Assembly: GCA_020152595.1 (NCBI GenBank)
Contig: JAIGNY010000132.1
Span: 1,892,501-1,956,500, forward strand
DNA length: 64,000 bases
Direction: 5' to 3'
Origin: Chiridota heheva
Lineage: Eukaryota; Echinodermata; Holothuroidea; Apodida; Chiridotidae
Under the pieces are notes generated by a model that was not told the origin of the DNA, did no database searches, and saw only the letters and a list, made by a program, of their open reading frames with translations. This document shows positions 12,361 to 24,098 of the stretch, in pieces. A program made the position numbers and the translations under genes. Every line of letters starts with the position of its first letter. The first letter of the stretch is position 1.

Positions 12361-12417
12361 AATAATAATCAAAATTAAATTAGAAGAATTTCAGTTAAGA
12401 ATATCTAAAAAACTTAC

Positions 12418-12648
12418 GTTTTCAAAGACTCCGACCAAAAACCACAATGTGACGAAAGAAAAGTAGTTCCATGATAGAGCGGTCAAAATACCAAGTACCC
12501 CCTCGAAAAATAAAGAGGTCATGAAGACGGTTTTACGGCCGACGATATCTGACATTTGACCCCCAATAAATGCACCAACAAGAACGCCGGCGAAGTACAC
12601 TGATTGCGAACTCTCCGAGAGGTACTTTTTGCCACAAATAAGATCATA
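12418..12648 (-). CDS. SLC22-family transporter, exon 3 (TM2-TM4)
   Basis: A TTTGACAG acceptor and a GTAAGTTT donor bound a 231 bp exon of exactly 77 codons, phase 0 at both ends. It starts YDLICGKK, matching the conserved W/Y-D-L-V-C before TM2. TM2 follows (VYFAGVLVGAFIGG), then the major facilitator motif between TM2 and TM3 (GGQMSDIVGRKT, with the conserved D and G-R-K), TM3 and TM4. This is the strongest family signature in the gene. It fits known SLC22 transporters, which move organic cations, zwitterions or anions across the plasma membrane. Substrate cannot be told from this half. Confidence 0.95.
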
Positions 12649-12754
12649 CTGTCAAAGAAATGCGAAGAAATAAGACTTAAACAGAATCGTGATTGGAAGG
12701 AATGTTAGATCATTTGTAGTGTAAGTAGCTGCCCATTGTTGTGTAGAAGCAAGT

Positions 12755-12808
12755 GGGAGTTGAGGGGGAGTTGGGGGGATGAAATGGGGGGAAATGGGGG
12801 GGGGGATC
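12755..12808 (+). repeat. G-rich tract, quadruplex-capable
   Basis: Five runs of five or more G lie within about 50 bases on the plus strand, inside the transporter intron. The spacing fits an intramolecular G-quadruplex in principle. Confidence 0.6.
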
Positions 12809-13904
12809 ATGGGTTCAGCTTCTGGCTACTTTCGAGGGGGCTTAGTCATCTAGCTACTGATATTTAATAATCGCACATTGTGAGCAGATAACGCGTTGTT
12901 GCATGTCGATCACTTTTAACATTGGGGAGAAGAGCCCCCTCGCTCACAATTTAGCTCTCACCACTGGCTGTCCATATCATGCGTGTACTCACAATGTGGC
13001 GTAACGTAGTGGGGATACACCGGGACAGAGCCCGGTGCCTCCGATCTCTAGTGGACCTTCATCAAAACCAATCGAAAAAAGGTAAAAGAACAATATGAAA
13101 ATAACTTCATATCCCAACGAACTCAAATCTAAAACAGATCGACAATTTGTATTTATCTCAGTTCTCAATAATTTGACCTGGGGTTCCTTGATGAATACAA
13201 ATATTTCCCCTTACCGTTTGTTTTAACTGGGGTCCCCAGTCAGCCTAAACAGACGGCAAGAGTCAAAATAGACCCCTATGGCCTACATGCCAAACAAATA
13301 TAATTTCAGAAATACGGGTACGAGGATATAGAAGTCGGAACCCCGCGATAAATACCACTGGGTACCCTTGTCTTCAAGTTTGTTCATGGTATTGCCACCT
13401 CTTAATTGGGTGCGCGGCCCCCTGGCCCCAGCGTAATCGACTCTCGCAGTGAGAAGTCTCTGGCCCCGGCGTTACGCCATTATGTACTCAATTCAAATAG
13501 TGTTGTCAGGTTGTTGGTAGTAGCTATGTAGCTACCGATTATCGCCCATGCTAAATTTTGGCTTCTATAGTATACGGTGCCAACATCTGACCCCTTTTGA
13601 CCCCTTCTTAACCCATGCTCACCTCACTATCATCTCATCTTTTTCTTAACCGTTGACATAATCAAATCTCTTTGGCACGATTTGACTATTACTGTCGTGG
13701 TGCCAGTCAACCCTCGAAGCATCTGATCTCCCAGCGTGCAATTTACCACCCTATCCCGCCCCTCTTCCCACGCACACATACATCCTATCTCAATGGACCT
13801 GTCAATGGACCTGTCATTGATATCAATTTGTTTATGGACGACGACGTCTGTGTAGGCGTTTCTATAATAGGCTATTCAATCCTATAATTTTAAGTTCAAG
13901 ACAA
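12809..13904. other. Transporter intron, no feature recognised
   Basis: Mixed-composition sequence with several C-rich patches. No open frame of interest; no repeat partner was found in the window. Confidence 0.4.
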
Positions 13905-14075
13905 CTAATTGATTGATTGATTGATTAATTGATTGATTGATTGATTGATCAAATTAATGAATAAATGAATGAATAATTGATTGATTATTTAATCAATTAA
14001 TTAATTAATTAATCATTCAATCAATCAAACAATCAATCAATAAATCAATCAATAAATCAATTAATTAATTAATTT
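13905..14075. repeat. Inverted tetranucleotide repeat (TTGA)n / (TCAA)n
   Basis: A GATT-type array on the left is followed by its reverse complement, an AATC-type array, with an AT-rich middle. The two arms can pair over tens of bases, making a long hairpin in the transporter intron. Confidence 0.85.
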
Positions 14076-14320
14076 TGAGTAGAAATCCTTGTATTTCATA
14101 TTTTAAGCCATACACATTTTTTGTTAATAAAGGTTTTTTTTTTTTTTCGCAACACAAAAATAAAGCACTACAGTCTGGTAGTTCCGAGTTTTGGGAGATC
14201 ATGTCTTATGTAGCGAAATCCAGAAATAAACGCTTGCGTGAGGCCGGGGAAGATTAGGCCTACCATATTGTTTGCTAGTCGTTGTCAGAAGCTGGATTAC
14301 GGAGGTGCAAGGGGAATTTC

Positions 14321-14780
14321 TAGGGATGCACCGCATCCAAATTTGTGGATCCAGCCAGAACCGGATTTGGCTGGCTCTTAGATGAAATCCGGCCAGACCG
14401 GATTTTTCCATTACAAAAAAGATTTCATTAACAAAATCAATTATGTATGAGGGAGAATATCTTAAATGAAGTATATAATTCGTTAGAAGTTCTAAAGACG
14501 CTGTAAGAGATTGAATATTCTCGTTAAACGTTATTTAATAAAATGAAATAAATAAGTGCAACGTAAATGTTTTGAATGATTGCTTGATACACGCGTAAAT
14601 GTGTTTGTTGGAAAAACAGTGCACACTTCCTTTGAAGTTTGTGCTAAAATCAAAAGCCACATTAAAAAAAAGCCAGGGCAGATTTTTAGAATAATCCGGC
14701 CGGATTTTTGGGCAGATCCGGCTGGATCCGGAACCGGATTTTCCACTATCCAGCCTGACCGGATATCCGGCGCATCCCTA
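14321..14780. mobile_element. hAT-like non-autonomous element with TAGGGATGC ends
   Basis: The element begins TAGGGATGCACCG and ends CGGCGCATCCCTA, inverted with one mismatch. It is flanked by GGAATTTC (14313-14320) and GGAATTTA (14781-14788), an 8 bp duplication with one change. Both ends are rich in repeated CCGGATT motifs, as subterminal repeats often are. It is 460 bp and has no transposase frame. The 8 bp duplication points to the hAT superfamily. Confidence 0.8.
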
Positions 14781-14971
14781 GGAATTTAGAACCAAGCTTT
14801 TTTTCCATATCTATATCTCTTTTATGTTGAATTCTTGTATCTTAGTGTGATTTTGTGGCTGCCTCAAAAATGCACGTGCTTTTAATCATACATCTAATAT
14901 GTGTGCATTCTTCATATATATAAAAAAAATGATTAGCAAATGTTTGGAAGGCAATTGTGCCCTTGCAACTC

Positions 14972-15050
14972 ATGGCGAGCCGCCTATGAGGAAGGACAAG
15001 CATGGACTCGGGAACATGGGACTCGGACCCGGGTACCAGGGACAAGGATT
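14972..15050. repeat. Short minisatellite related to 18053-18660
   Basis: Units with GGACTCGGGAACATGGGACT and GGGTACCAGGGACAAGG resemble the larger array at 18053-18660. Both are preceded by a GCCGCCTATGA or ACCGCCTATGA block, so the two arrays share a flank and are members of one dispersed family. Confidence 0.7.
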
Positions 15051-15246
15051 CTCAATCTTTATTTTTATACTTTGTAACCTCCCCCTCCCTTCCTTCCCCT
15101 TCTTCCTCCTACCCACCTTTTCGCGCACTTTCGGGAGTAAAATTACATAAATAATGGATGGTTTCGATATATAAAGTGTCATGCTGTCCAATTTCTGTTC
15201 CTGGTCTTTTTGATAGAAAGACTTCAAAACTATACCCGTGACTTAC

Positions 15247-15368
15247 CTCAGAAACCGCGGATTTCTCGTCAGGGTATGACTGGTGGTACGTCCAACTCGA
15301 ACATTCGAACGAGCCATTGGTCACATTATTGGTGGTGTACACCCGTGAATATAGGCATTGCCCATCAT
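15247..15368 (-). CDS. SLC22-family transporter, exon 2 (extracellular loop)
   Basis: A TATTTCCAG acceptor and GTAAGTCA donor bound a 122 bp exon that takes up the single base left by exon 1 and ends on a codon boundary. The peptide (DDGQCLYSRVYTTNNVTNG, then SFECSSWTYHQ) has two cysteines and the sequons NVT and NGS. This fits the large glycosylated loop between TM1 and TM2 of SLC22 proteins. The exon has no strong motif on its own; its identity rests on phase, position and loop character. Confidence 0.85.
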
Positions 15369-15985
15369 CTGGAAATATAAGGAATGGATAGGAAGGACAT
15401 ATCAAAGTTTTATCATTGGTGGAAAAGTAAGGGCGTTTCCCTTTTTTTAATTCGTGCACATTTCATTATGTCATTTGACGATCGCTATACTAATATCATT
15501 ATCCACACGTAGTCTGAAAGTGGGGACGACAGGACCTTCATTTTCCTGCACCAAGCAGTAAAGTGAGAATTTTATTTTTGAAATTATGTTTTATTTTAAA
15601 CTCTGCATGGACGTGTGTGTGGGGGGAGGGGGGGGGGGAGGGGGAAATCACTCTGTTCCGGAGAAATTACCGACATCGGTGTCATTTTATAGAAGGAAAG
15701 AAAATTAATGTCAGGGGTGTCATATGAATTTGCAGCACGCCTACCGTAGATTTTAAGGGTATAGTAACCCCGATTATTTTCGGCGTCTGAGAATGATGCT
15801 GCCCCATCAGCTCCTTTAATAGAAATTTTGAGGGAAAGGAAGTTTAGACAACTCGGCACATATTACGCGTACAGAACGTTGACGAAAATCCACAGTAAGC
15901 TGGTAAGCGAGGCATTTTGATTTGCAAAGCAGCCTCGGGCACTTGCGGGGACCATTGATAAAAGTACCACGGACCAGACCAAAAG
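15369..15985. other. Transporter intron 1, left part
   Basis: Contains a GGGGGGAGGG-rich tract at 15617-15650. The minus-strand open frames here (15596-15859, 15863-16072) have no recognisable domain. A segment from about 15950 is homologous to 16765-16870. Confidence 0.4.
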
Positions 15986-16128
15986 CATGGGTGTAGCCAG
16001 AAAGTCGACAAGGTCGTGCGCCCCCCCCCCTTCCCCTTTTCTTAATGGTAAAAAGGTCCAGAAATATGCCAAAAGATCAAAATATTTCCTTCGGCGACCC
16101 TCAATCCGAAAGGCTGGCTACACCCCTG
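15986..16128. mobile_element. Short TIR element with recognisable empty-site paralogue
   Basis: The element starts CATGGGTGTAGCCAG and ends CTGGCTACACCCCTG, inverted ends with one mismatch. AAAAG flanks it on both sides (15981-15985, 16129-16133). The paralogous sequence at about 16785-16810 reads GACCAAAAGATCTATGG without interruption, giving the empty site. The ends resemble hAT ends, but only 5 bp of duplication is visible. Confidence 0.75.
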
Positions 16129-16318
16129 AAAAGATCTATGGCTGATTTGTAGCCTGACCTGATTTGAAACACAAATTCATTTACGCGTAAAATTCGAAAT
16201 AACTTGGGCAGTTAGGAAGGAAATGTTCCCCTCGTGCTTGTTATTTCCAATGTGTTACAATAAATGTCTTTTATTTCTTATTTATTATGACCCGGAGTCC
16301 CGGACACATGGATAGCGT

Positions 16319-16542
16319 CAGGGGCGGACTGGCCAGTCAGTCCATCGATCAATGACCGACATGACAGATGCGATTCGCCGTGGTACCGCCCGGCTTTAAA
16401 ATAGTGTCTAATATGGCTCATAAAGCGTGAAAAACCGCCGGAGCGGCCTACCGTGGGCTCAGACTCTCCCGTTTAGTCCGTCTTGGCACCGGGCCTTGGA
16501 GTTACCTCGACCGATAATTTGTTTACCCCCAGTCCGCCCCTG
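16319..16542. mobile_element. hAT-like MITE with CAGGGGCGGACTGG ends
   Basis: The 14 bp terminal repeat CAGGGGCGGACTGG is perfect at both ends of this 224 bp element. The flanks GATAGCGT (16311-16318) and GGTAGCGT (16543-16550) form an 8 bp target duplication with one change. CAG-starting ends plus an 8 bp duplication are typical of hAT elements. No transposase is encoded. Confidence 0.88.
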
Positions 16543-17290
16543 GGTAGCGTACTCACCCTAGCGCCCCCTCTCGCCAAACTTGCATTTGACCAACTACATT
16601 TTTGCTTAGTAAAACCCTCCCCATTTGAGCAAAGGAGAACATCATAGAATCACCAATGCCAACACCGAATGCATATAGAACCACCAATGCCAACACCGTG
16701 CGCATGTATTCAGTAACTTTTCAGACATGTCAGAATGAAACAATTACAGTATAACATATTTGATTAATAAAAGTACAACGAACTGGACCAAAAGATCTAT
16801 GGCCGAATTATCCCTGGACCTAATGTGAAACACAAACTCACTTACGCGTAAAATTAGATAATAGTTTTAGATTAATGACAGAGATGGGCGAGCTTAATGC
16901 TCCAACTCTCGCAGGATCACAAACCTACATCTTCCAAGCTATTTTATGTCCTTTTTCTCATTACAATTTCATTCTTATCTCAGTATTTCACATTTTAATG
17001 TATTTTTTCCCGAAGTTCACGTTTACGCAAAAGTCAAGTAACGTGAAGTTTATAATTATCTGATTATAATAATGCAGTAAATTTAGGGAAAACTTTCGGG
17101 AAATTATTGTATATTTTGATATGCAGCTTTTTTGTATGAATGGAGCAGTGCAACTTATTCTCGTAGGACATCAGAGATTAGTTACAAATTGACAAGATTT
17201 TAGTTGGAAGGGAAAAACATGATTGTGGGGCAAAATATCTAACGTCCTCTTAATTATAAATGTAATTAAAGCATGTTCGTGATTAGCTCA
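16543..17290. other. Transporter intron 1, middle part
   Basis: Includes a 31-34 bp tandem pair with CCACCAATGCCAACACCG near 16652-16703, and the segment 16765-16870 that is paralogous to 15950-16210. No coding signal. Confidence 0.5.
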
Positions 17291-17996
<706 letters not shown>

Positions 17997-18052
17997 ATGA
18001 TTGTTATTATTTGTTTATTTATTTATCTATATTTTTAATTTGCCACTATGAC

Positions 18053-18660
18053 GAACCGCCTATGACTCGGGCACTAAGGACTCAGGCACCATGGACTTTG
18101 ACTCCGGCACCAAAAACTTTGACTCGGGCACCAGAGACTCGGACTATGGGAAAAGATTCGGGTACCAGGGATATGGACTCTGCTATGAAGGTATGGCACC
18201 AGGGATGCGGGAACCAGGGACTCCGCCTTGAGCGTCTAGGACATGGACTCGGACACCAGAGGCACAGACTCGGGCAACAGGGACTCGGGCCCAAGGATAT
18301 GGACTTGGGCACCGGGTACTTGGAATCGGGCACCATATTCGCCAGGGACATGAACTTGGGCACCAGGGACTCGCACTCGGGTACTACGGACAAGGTCTCG
18401 GGCGTCAGGGCACCAGGGACAAGAACTCGACAACAGGGACAATGTCTCGGGCACCAGGAACAACTTACTCGGACACCACGTGCTCGGACTCGGGCACCAG
18501 ACTCGGGAACCATGAATTCGGGCAACAGACTATAACACTAGGGACTCGAACTCGGGCACCAGGGACACATACTAGGGAACAATAGACACGAACTCATGCA
18601 CCAGGGACTCGGACTCGCGTACCAGGGACACGGACTCAGGCACCAGATACAATAGATTCA
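18053..18660. repeat. Minisatellite, GGGCACCAGGGACTCGGACT-type units
   Basis: Units of roughly 15-21 bp built from ACTCGGGCACCAGGGAC recur about thirty times with irregular spacing, directly after the ATT array. The tract is open in several frames on both strands. A short relative occurs at 14972-15050. Confidence 0.9.
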
Positions 18661-18715
18661 GGCGGAGTTGACTCGACGAAACTAATGGTGAAGTATAAAG
18701 GAACTCTATACTAAC

Positions 18716-18908
18716 CTGGAATGTAGTAGAATGTATCATTATCTTCAGGAACATTGCAGGAGAAATTATTTGGACTGTCGGCTATAAATATCGTCCCCAT
18801 AATCTGCCAGGCTGGAAACCACGTACCGGCAATAGTGATGATCGTAAACGCGATTATTTGATAGCGCCCCCAATCGCCAAGCAGATGTAGAACCTCGTCG
18901 AGTTCCAT
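18716..18908 (-). CDS. SLC22-family (organic cation/anion transporter-like) exon 1
   Basis: The minus-strand frame starts at the ATG at 18908 and ends at a GTTAGTAT donor, 193 bp, leaving one base of a codon. It begins MELDEVLHLLGDWGRYQ, a close fit to the usual SLC22 N-terminus (acidic residues, then G-x-(F/W)-G-x-(Y/F)-Q). TM1 follows at residues 18-42 and the start of the large extracellular loop has NFSC and NDT sequons. The role is facilitated or exchange transport across the plasma membrane with a 12-TM major facilitator fold. Exons 1-4 give 743 coding bases (about 247 residues), under half of the usual 540-560. No promoter element could be supported. Substrate class and orthology remain open. 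Confidence 0.92.
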
Positions 18909-20655
18909 AATTGAGCTTCAAGACAAAACAAAACTAGAACATCATGATGTAGTAGCTCAACATATATTGTGGAGTGGGCATAAGCCTGTTTTCGTTGGTG
19001 GGTAATTAAAAGTTCAAGCGCTTCTTGGACAGTTATTGAGGGGCACTTTTCATTTGAAAAAGGTGGCACTTTTGTTTGTTTCGAAAAAGTGTAAGAATCT
19101 TGCCTCCTGGCCCCATGGTTCCTACTTATATGGTTTGAACATAGGCGGGATTTAAGGGGAGCAGGGGGCACTTTCCCCACGCTCACTTCTTGTTTAAATG
19201 GATACTTTTGTATGGTGATGTGTTGTATTTTAGCGTGATTTTTGTAACCCCCTTTCTTTTTCCCAAACACACACTTTTGACTCTCCCCTATCCCCTAAGC
19301 AAATCTCGCCTGGGAAGCCAGAACCAATATTGACAATTACCCATCGAACGAATGGTTAAAGGCTTTTGAAACTTGCTCCTTACAAAATTATTGGGGGCAT
19401 GCATGCCCGCTCCCACCACGGCCCTCGGTTTCGGCGCCTCTGGTAAAATGACACGCTTTAATTGTGTTAAATAAAAACTAAATGTAGTTTTATGTATTAT
19501 GTAATTTTAGCGAGTGAGTGGATTTCTATTTGTTTTTAAACTTCAAGAATGACCTTAATTTCATATAAGTTTCAAAAGGGCGTCTCCAACACGGTCCGCC
19601 CTGAATTTTCAATAGGGCACCTCCTAAACCCGGTCTGTCATCAACTTTCAAACGGGCACCTCCTGCTCTTCTTACTTTAGGGCAAGGGGGAAGTGATCCT
19701 CCCCGCCCCCCCCCCCTCCCCCTCCCCCATCCATTGCTGCCGCGGTATTGATATCGCTGCAATGCGCCAAAATCCCCACGGGCCCCCAGAACTTTAGCTA
19801 CCCGACTGCGTAATAAAGCTTTAAATATCGTTTGAATATGTGAAAAGTGTTTTTCAAGTAAGCCTACAAAGACTTCAGACTCAACAGCAATATGATGAAA
19901 ATTTTAATAACAATGTTTCCTTTTGAGGAAAATTGAAAACATAAACAGACATACTAACAGCAAAATAATGTATGTATAAAATCAAGATGGATTTTACATT
20001 CTTGCAACAAGACATGCTTTTAACTGTAGCATATTTTCCTCATATTAGCCACTTTTTGCGTAAATAATAAATTATCGAAATTAATGCTCACAATTAATCG
20101 ATGATCACACAAATACACTTCCAAGTGGCAATCATTATACGAAATATAAATAAAAAGATTTTAGATTTTCTTTTGAAGTTCTCTTTCACATAAGATGGAC
20201 TTACTTGACCTCTGAACTAATCACAGATAACCTAGTGATTTTACGCATCAGTTTTTAGACTCTCTTTTCTGAACGCAAACAAAAGATTATCTTGCGAAGA
20301 GCCAGACAGTGTAACTGCAGCGTGCTGTTACTTTAAGCTCCCTGCTTATTAACACTCTGGTGATTTTAAAGGCACTGACTTAAAATGTATAGCCTAAGTT
20401 ATTCAATTACGATATATGGATATATAGCCCACTCAGGCTATTTTCGTTTTACTAAAGCTTTAGTTTTTAAACGCAAGTTATAACCCAAACAAGCTATCAA
20501 CTACGAGTGCTATACCCCAATTTGGCTATAGTGTGGGACAAATCCCAAACGGGATATTACAACCTAATTGGCACATGAAAGCAGCGTTCTTTTTCCTTCG
20601 GAAATGTTCACTGGCCCTTCCGAGTCTATGTTATTATATATGCTAAATACAGAAA
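18909..20655. other. Upstream of the transporter, no gene recognised
   Basis: This should hold the transporter promoter and 5' leader, but no TATA box or initiator could be supported. C-rich and G-rich patches occur near 19700-19730. Minus-strand frames at 18854-19270 and 19526-19762 are unsupported; the second is Gly/Arg-rich because of the C tract. Confidence 0.4.
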
Positions 20656-23533
20656 ATGACGTTAATCACTCACGTAATAACTTGTCGTCGGTAATTTCTT
20701 AAATTAATCCCCACCCCCTCTTCAATTAACGACTGTTATTAAGACTGTTGGCTATAGGAGAGTAACGTTAATCAATCACGTAATAACTTGTTGTCGGTGA
20801 ATCATAAATTTACCCCCACACCCTCTCCAATTAACGACTGTTATTAAGACTGTTGGCTATAGGAGAGTAACGTTAATCAATCACGTAATAACTTGTTGTC
20901 GGTGAATCATAAATTTACCCCCACCCCATCTCCAATTAAAGACTGTTATTAAGGCTGTTGGCTATAAGAGAGTGACGTTAATGACGTAACAACTTGTCGT
21001 CGGTAAATCTTAAATTTACCCGCACCCCATCTCCAATTAAAGACTGTTATTAAGACTGTTGGCTATAAGATAGTGACGTTAATCACTTACGTGATAACTT
21101 TTCGTCAGTAAATCTTAAATTTACCCGCACCCCATCTCCAATTAAAGACTGTTATTAAGACTGTTGGCTATAAGATAGTGACGTTAATCACTTACGTGAT
21201 AACTTTTCGTCAGTAAATCTTAAATTTACCCTCACCCCATCTCAGTCCAATTAAAGACTGTTATTAAGACCTGGTTATAGGAGAGTGACGTTAATCACGT
21301 GATAACTTGTCGTCGGTAAATCTTAAATTTACCCCTACACCCTCTCCAATTAAAGACTGTTATTAAGACTGTTGGCTATAAGAGAGTGACGTTAATCACG
21401 TGATAACTTGTCGTCGGTAAATCTTAAATTTACCCCTACACCCTCTTCAATTAAAGACTGTTATTAAGACTTGGTTATAGGAGAGTGACGTTAATCACGT
21501 GATAACTTGTCGTCGGTAAATCTTAAATTTACCCCTACACCCTCTTCAATTAAAGACTGTTATTAAGACTGTTGGCTATAAGAGAGTGACGTTAATCACT
21601 CACGTGATAACTTGTCGTCGGTAAATCTTAAATTTACCCCCACCCCCTCTCCATACAAAGACTGTTATTAGGACTGTTGGCTATAAGAAAGTGACGTTAA
21701 TCACTCACGTGATAACTTGTCGTCGGTAAATCTTAAATTTCCCCATGTCCAATTAAAGACTGTTGGTTATTAGAGAGTGACGTTAATCACTCACGTGATA
21801 ACTTTTCGTTGATAAATCTTAAATTTACCCCACCCCATCTCCAATTAAAGACTGTTATTAAGACTGTTGGCTATAAGATAGTGACGCTAATCACTCACGT
21901 GATAACTTTTCGTCAGTAAATCTTAAATTCAACCCTACCCCCTCTCCAATTAAAGACTGTTATTAAGACTGTTGGCTATAAGAGAGTGACGTTAATCACT
22001 CACGTGATAACTTGCCGTCGGTAAATCTTAAATTTACCCCCACACCCTCTCCAATTAGGGACTGTTATTAAGACTGTTGGCTATAAGAGAGTGACGTTAA
22101 TAACTCACGTGATAACTTGTCGTCGGTAAATCTTAAATTTACCCCCAGCCCCTCTCCAATTAAAGACTGTTATTAAGACTGTTGGCTATAAGAGAGTGAC
22201 ATTAATCACTCACATGATAACTTTTCGTCGGTAAATCTTGAATTTACCCACAACCCCTCTCCAATTAAAGACTGTTATTAAGACTGTTGGCTATAAGAGA
22301 GTGACGTTAATCACTCACGTGATAACTTGTCGTCGGTAAATCTTAAATTTACCCCCACACCCTATCTCCAATTAAAGACTGTTATAAAGACTGTTGGCTA
22401 TAATAGAGTGACGTTAATCACGTGATAACTTGTCGTCGGTAAATCTTAAAATAACCCCCACACCCTCTTTAATTAAAGACTGTTATTAAGACTGTTGGTT
22501 ATAAGAGAGTGACGATAATGACGTAATAACTTGTCGTCGGTAAATCTTAAATTTACCCCCACCCCATCTCCAATTAAAGACTGTTGTTAAGACTGTTGGC
22601 TATAAGAGAGTGACGTTAATCACTCACGTGCTACTTTTCGTCGGTAAATCTTAAATTTACCCCACCCCCTCTCTAATTGAAGACTGTTGGCTATAAGAGA
22701 GTGACGTTAATTACTCACGTGGTAACTTTTCGTCGGTAAATCTTAAATTTACACCCACCCCATCTCTAATTAAAGACTGTTATTAAGACTCTTGGCTATA
22801 AGAGAGTGACGTTAATCATTCACGTGATAACTTGTCGTCGGTAAATCTTAAATTTACCCCCACCCTATCTCCAATTAAAGACTGTTGGCTATTAAAGAGT
22901 GACGTTAATCACTAACGTGATAATTTTTTGTCGTCGGTAAATCTTAAAACAACCCCCACACCCTCTCCAATTAAAGACTGTTATTAAGACTGTTGGTTAT
23001 AAGAGAGTGACGTTAATGACGTAACAACTTGTCGTCGGTAAATCTTAAATTTACCCCCACCCCATCTCTAATTAAAGACTGTTGTTAAAACTGTTGGCTA
23101 TAAGAGAGTCACGTTAATCACTAACGTGCTACTTTTCGTCGATAAATCTTAAATTTAACTCCACCCCCTCTCCAATTGAAGACTGTTAGCTATAAGAGAG
23201 TGACGTTAATTACTCACTTGGTAACTTTTGGTCGGTAAATCTTAAATTTATCCCCACCCCATCTCCAATTAAAGACTGTTATTAAGACTTGGTTATAGGA
23301 GAGTGACGTTAATCACGTGATAACTTGTCGTCGGTAAATCTTAAATTTACCCCCACACCCTCTTCAACCAAAGACTGTTAGTAAGACTGTTGGCTATAAG
23401 AGAGTGACGTTAATCACTCACGTGATAACTTTTTGTCGGTAAATCTTAAATTTACCCCCACCCCCTCTTCAATTAAAGACTGTTATTAAGACTGTTGGTT
23501 ATAAGAGAGTGACGTTAATCACTCACGTGATAA
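20656..23533. repeat. Satellite array, about 105 bp unit
   Basis: A tandem array of about 28 units with a 105 bp consensus (observed spacing about 87-108). Each has GACTGTTATTAAGACTGTTG, then a TATAAGAGAGTGACGTTAAT block, then a CACGTGATAACTTGTCGTCGG block, then GTAAATCTTAAATTTACCC. I count 29 occurrences of the TGACGTTAA-type motif (a few with one change). Most units from about 21080 on have CACGTG; the first four have CACGTAA or lack it. Units are longer or shorter by insertion or loss of CACT and of part of the GACTGTT pair. A block of about 498 bp is repeated (22480-22740 matches 22965-23230), a local higher-order structure. Confidence 0.95.
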
Positions 23534-24098
23534 TGTAATATGAAAAATCAAGCATCATCATATCATGTTATTTATGTTATTACTAGGTCATATCTGCAGG
23601 TGACTTCAAGGATAGAAAGGGCATTCTAATATAGCATCTCATCGCTTCAAGCATGGATAACAAATCCAAGTGGGAAGTAATAAACATGAATTTACAAGTA
23701 TAAATAAACTCCGATCGAAACAACTTCGTTCTTACGCCTTACAACACATCGTCTTATTGTTTTCTATACTTTTTTCATCCGAACTTAGATGATTATTTGG
23801 ATATCGTGTTAAAAACAATTGTTGCCTCCGTGACTTTTCCGAAATTCTTTTTCTTTTTCAAAACACCTAAAATGACAGTATGTGACAAGTTGATCCTGAT
23901 TTTGTTTACATTAATATATTCGTTATCACCAAATTATATATGTTCCCGCGAGAACTTAAGGTGTCATGTTTTGAAATGTGACAAAGTTTTATCTTTCTGA
24001 CATCCAAATGATTTTTAACAGAACCAAAGACTCAATCGAGCTTTTCTACATTTTTTTTTTTTTTGCCAAAGTATAGTGACTGTCATACATTTCGTATC
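23534..24098. other. No feature recognised
   Basis: AT-rich flank of the satellite; the 67-residue frame at 23797-24000 shows no known motif. Confidence 0.4.

Noticed and set aside
15109..15459. 116-residue frame as one exon of the transporter
   Set aside because: Only 15247-15368 lies between consensus splice sites in the right phase; the rest is intron read-through.
19526..19762. Gly/Arg-rich minus-strand frame
   Set aside because: Produced by a C-rich tract on the plus strand; no domain.
20656..23533. CRISPR-like spaced repeats
   Set aside because: Units are contiguous satellite copies without unique spacers, in animal-type DNA with introns.
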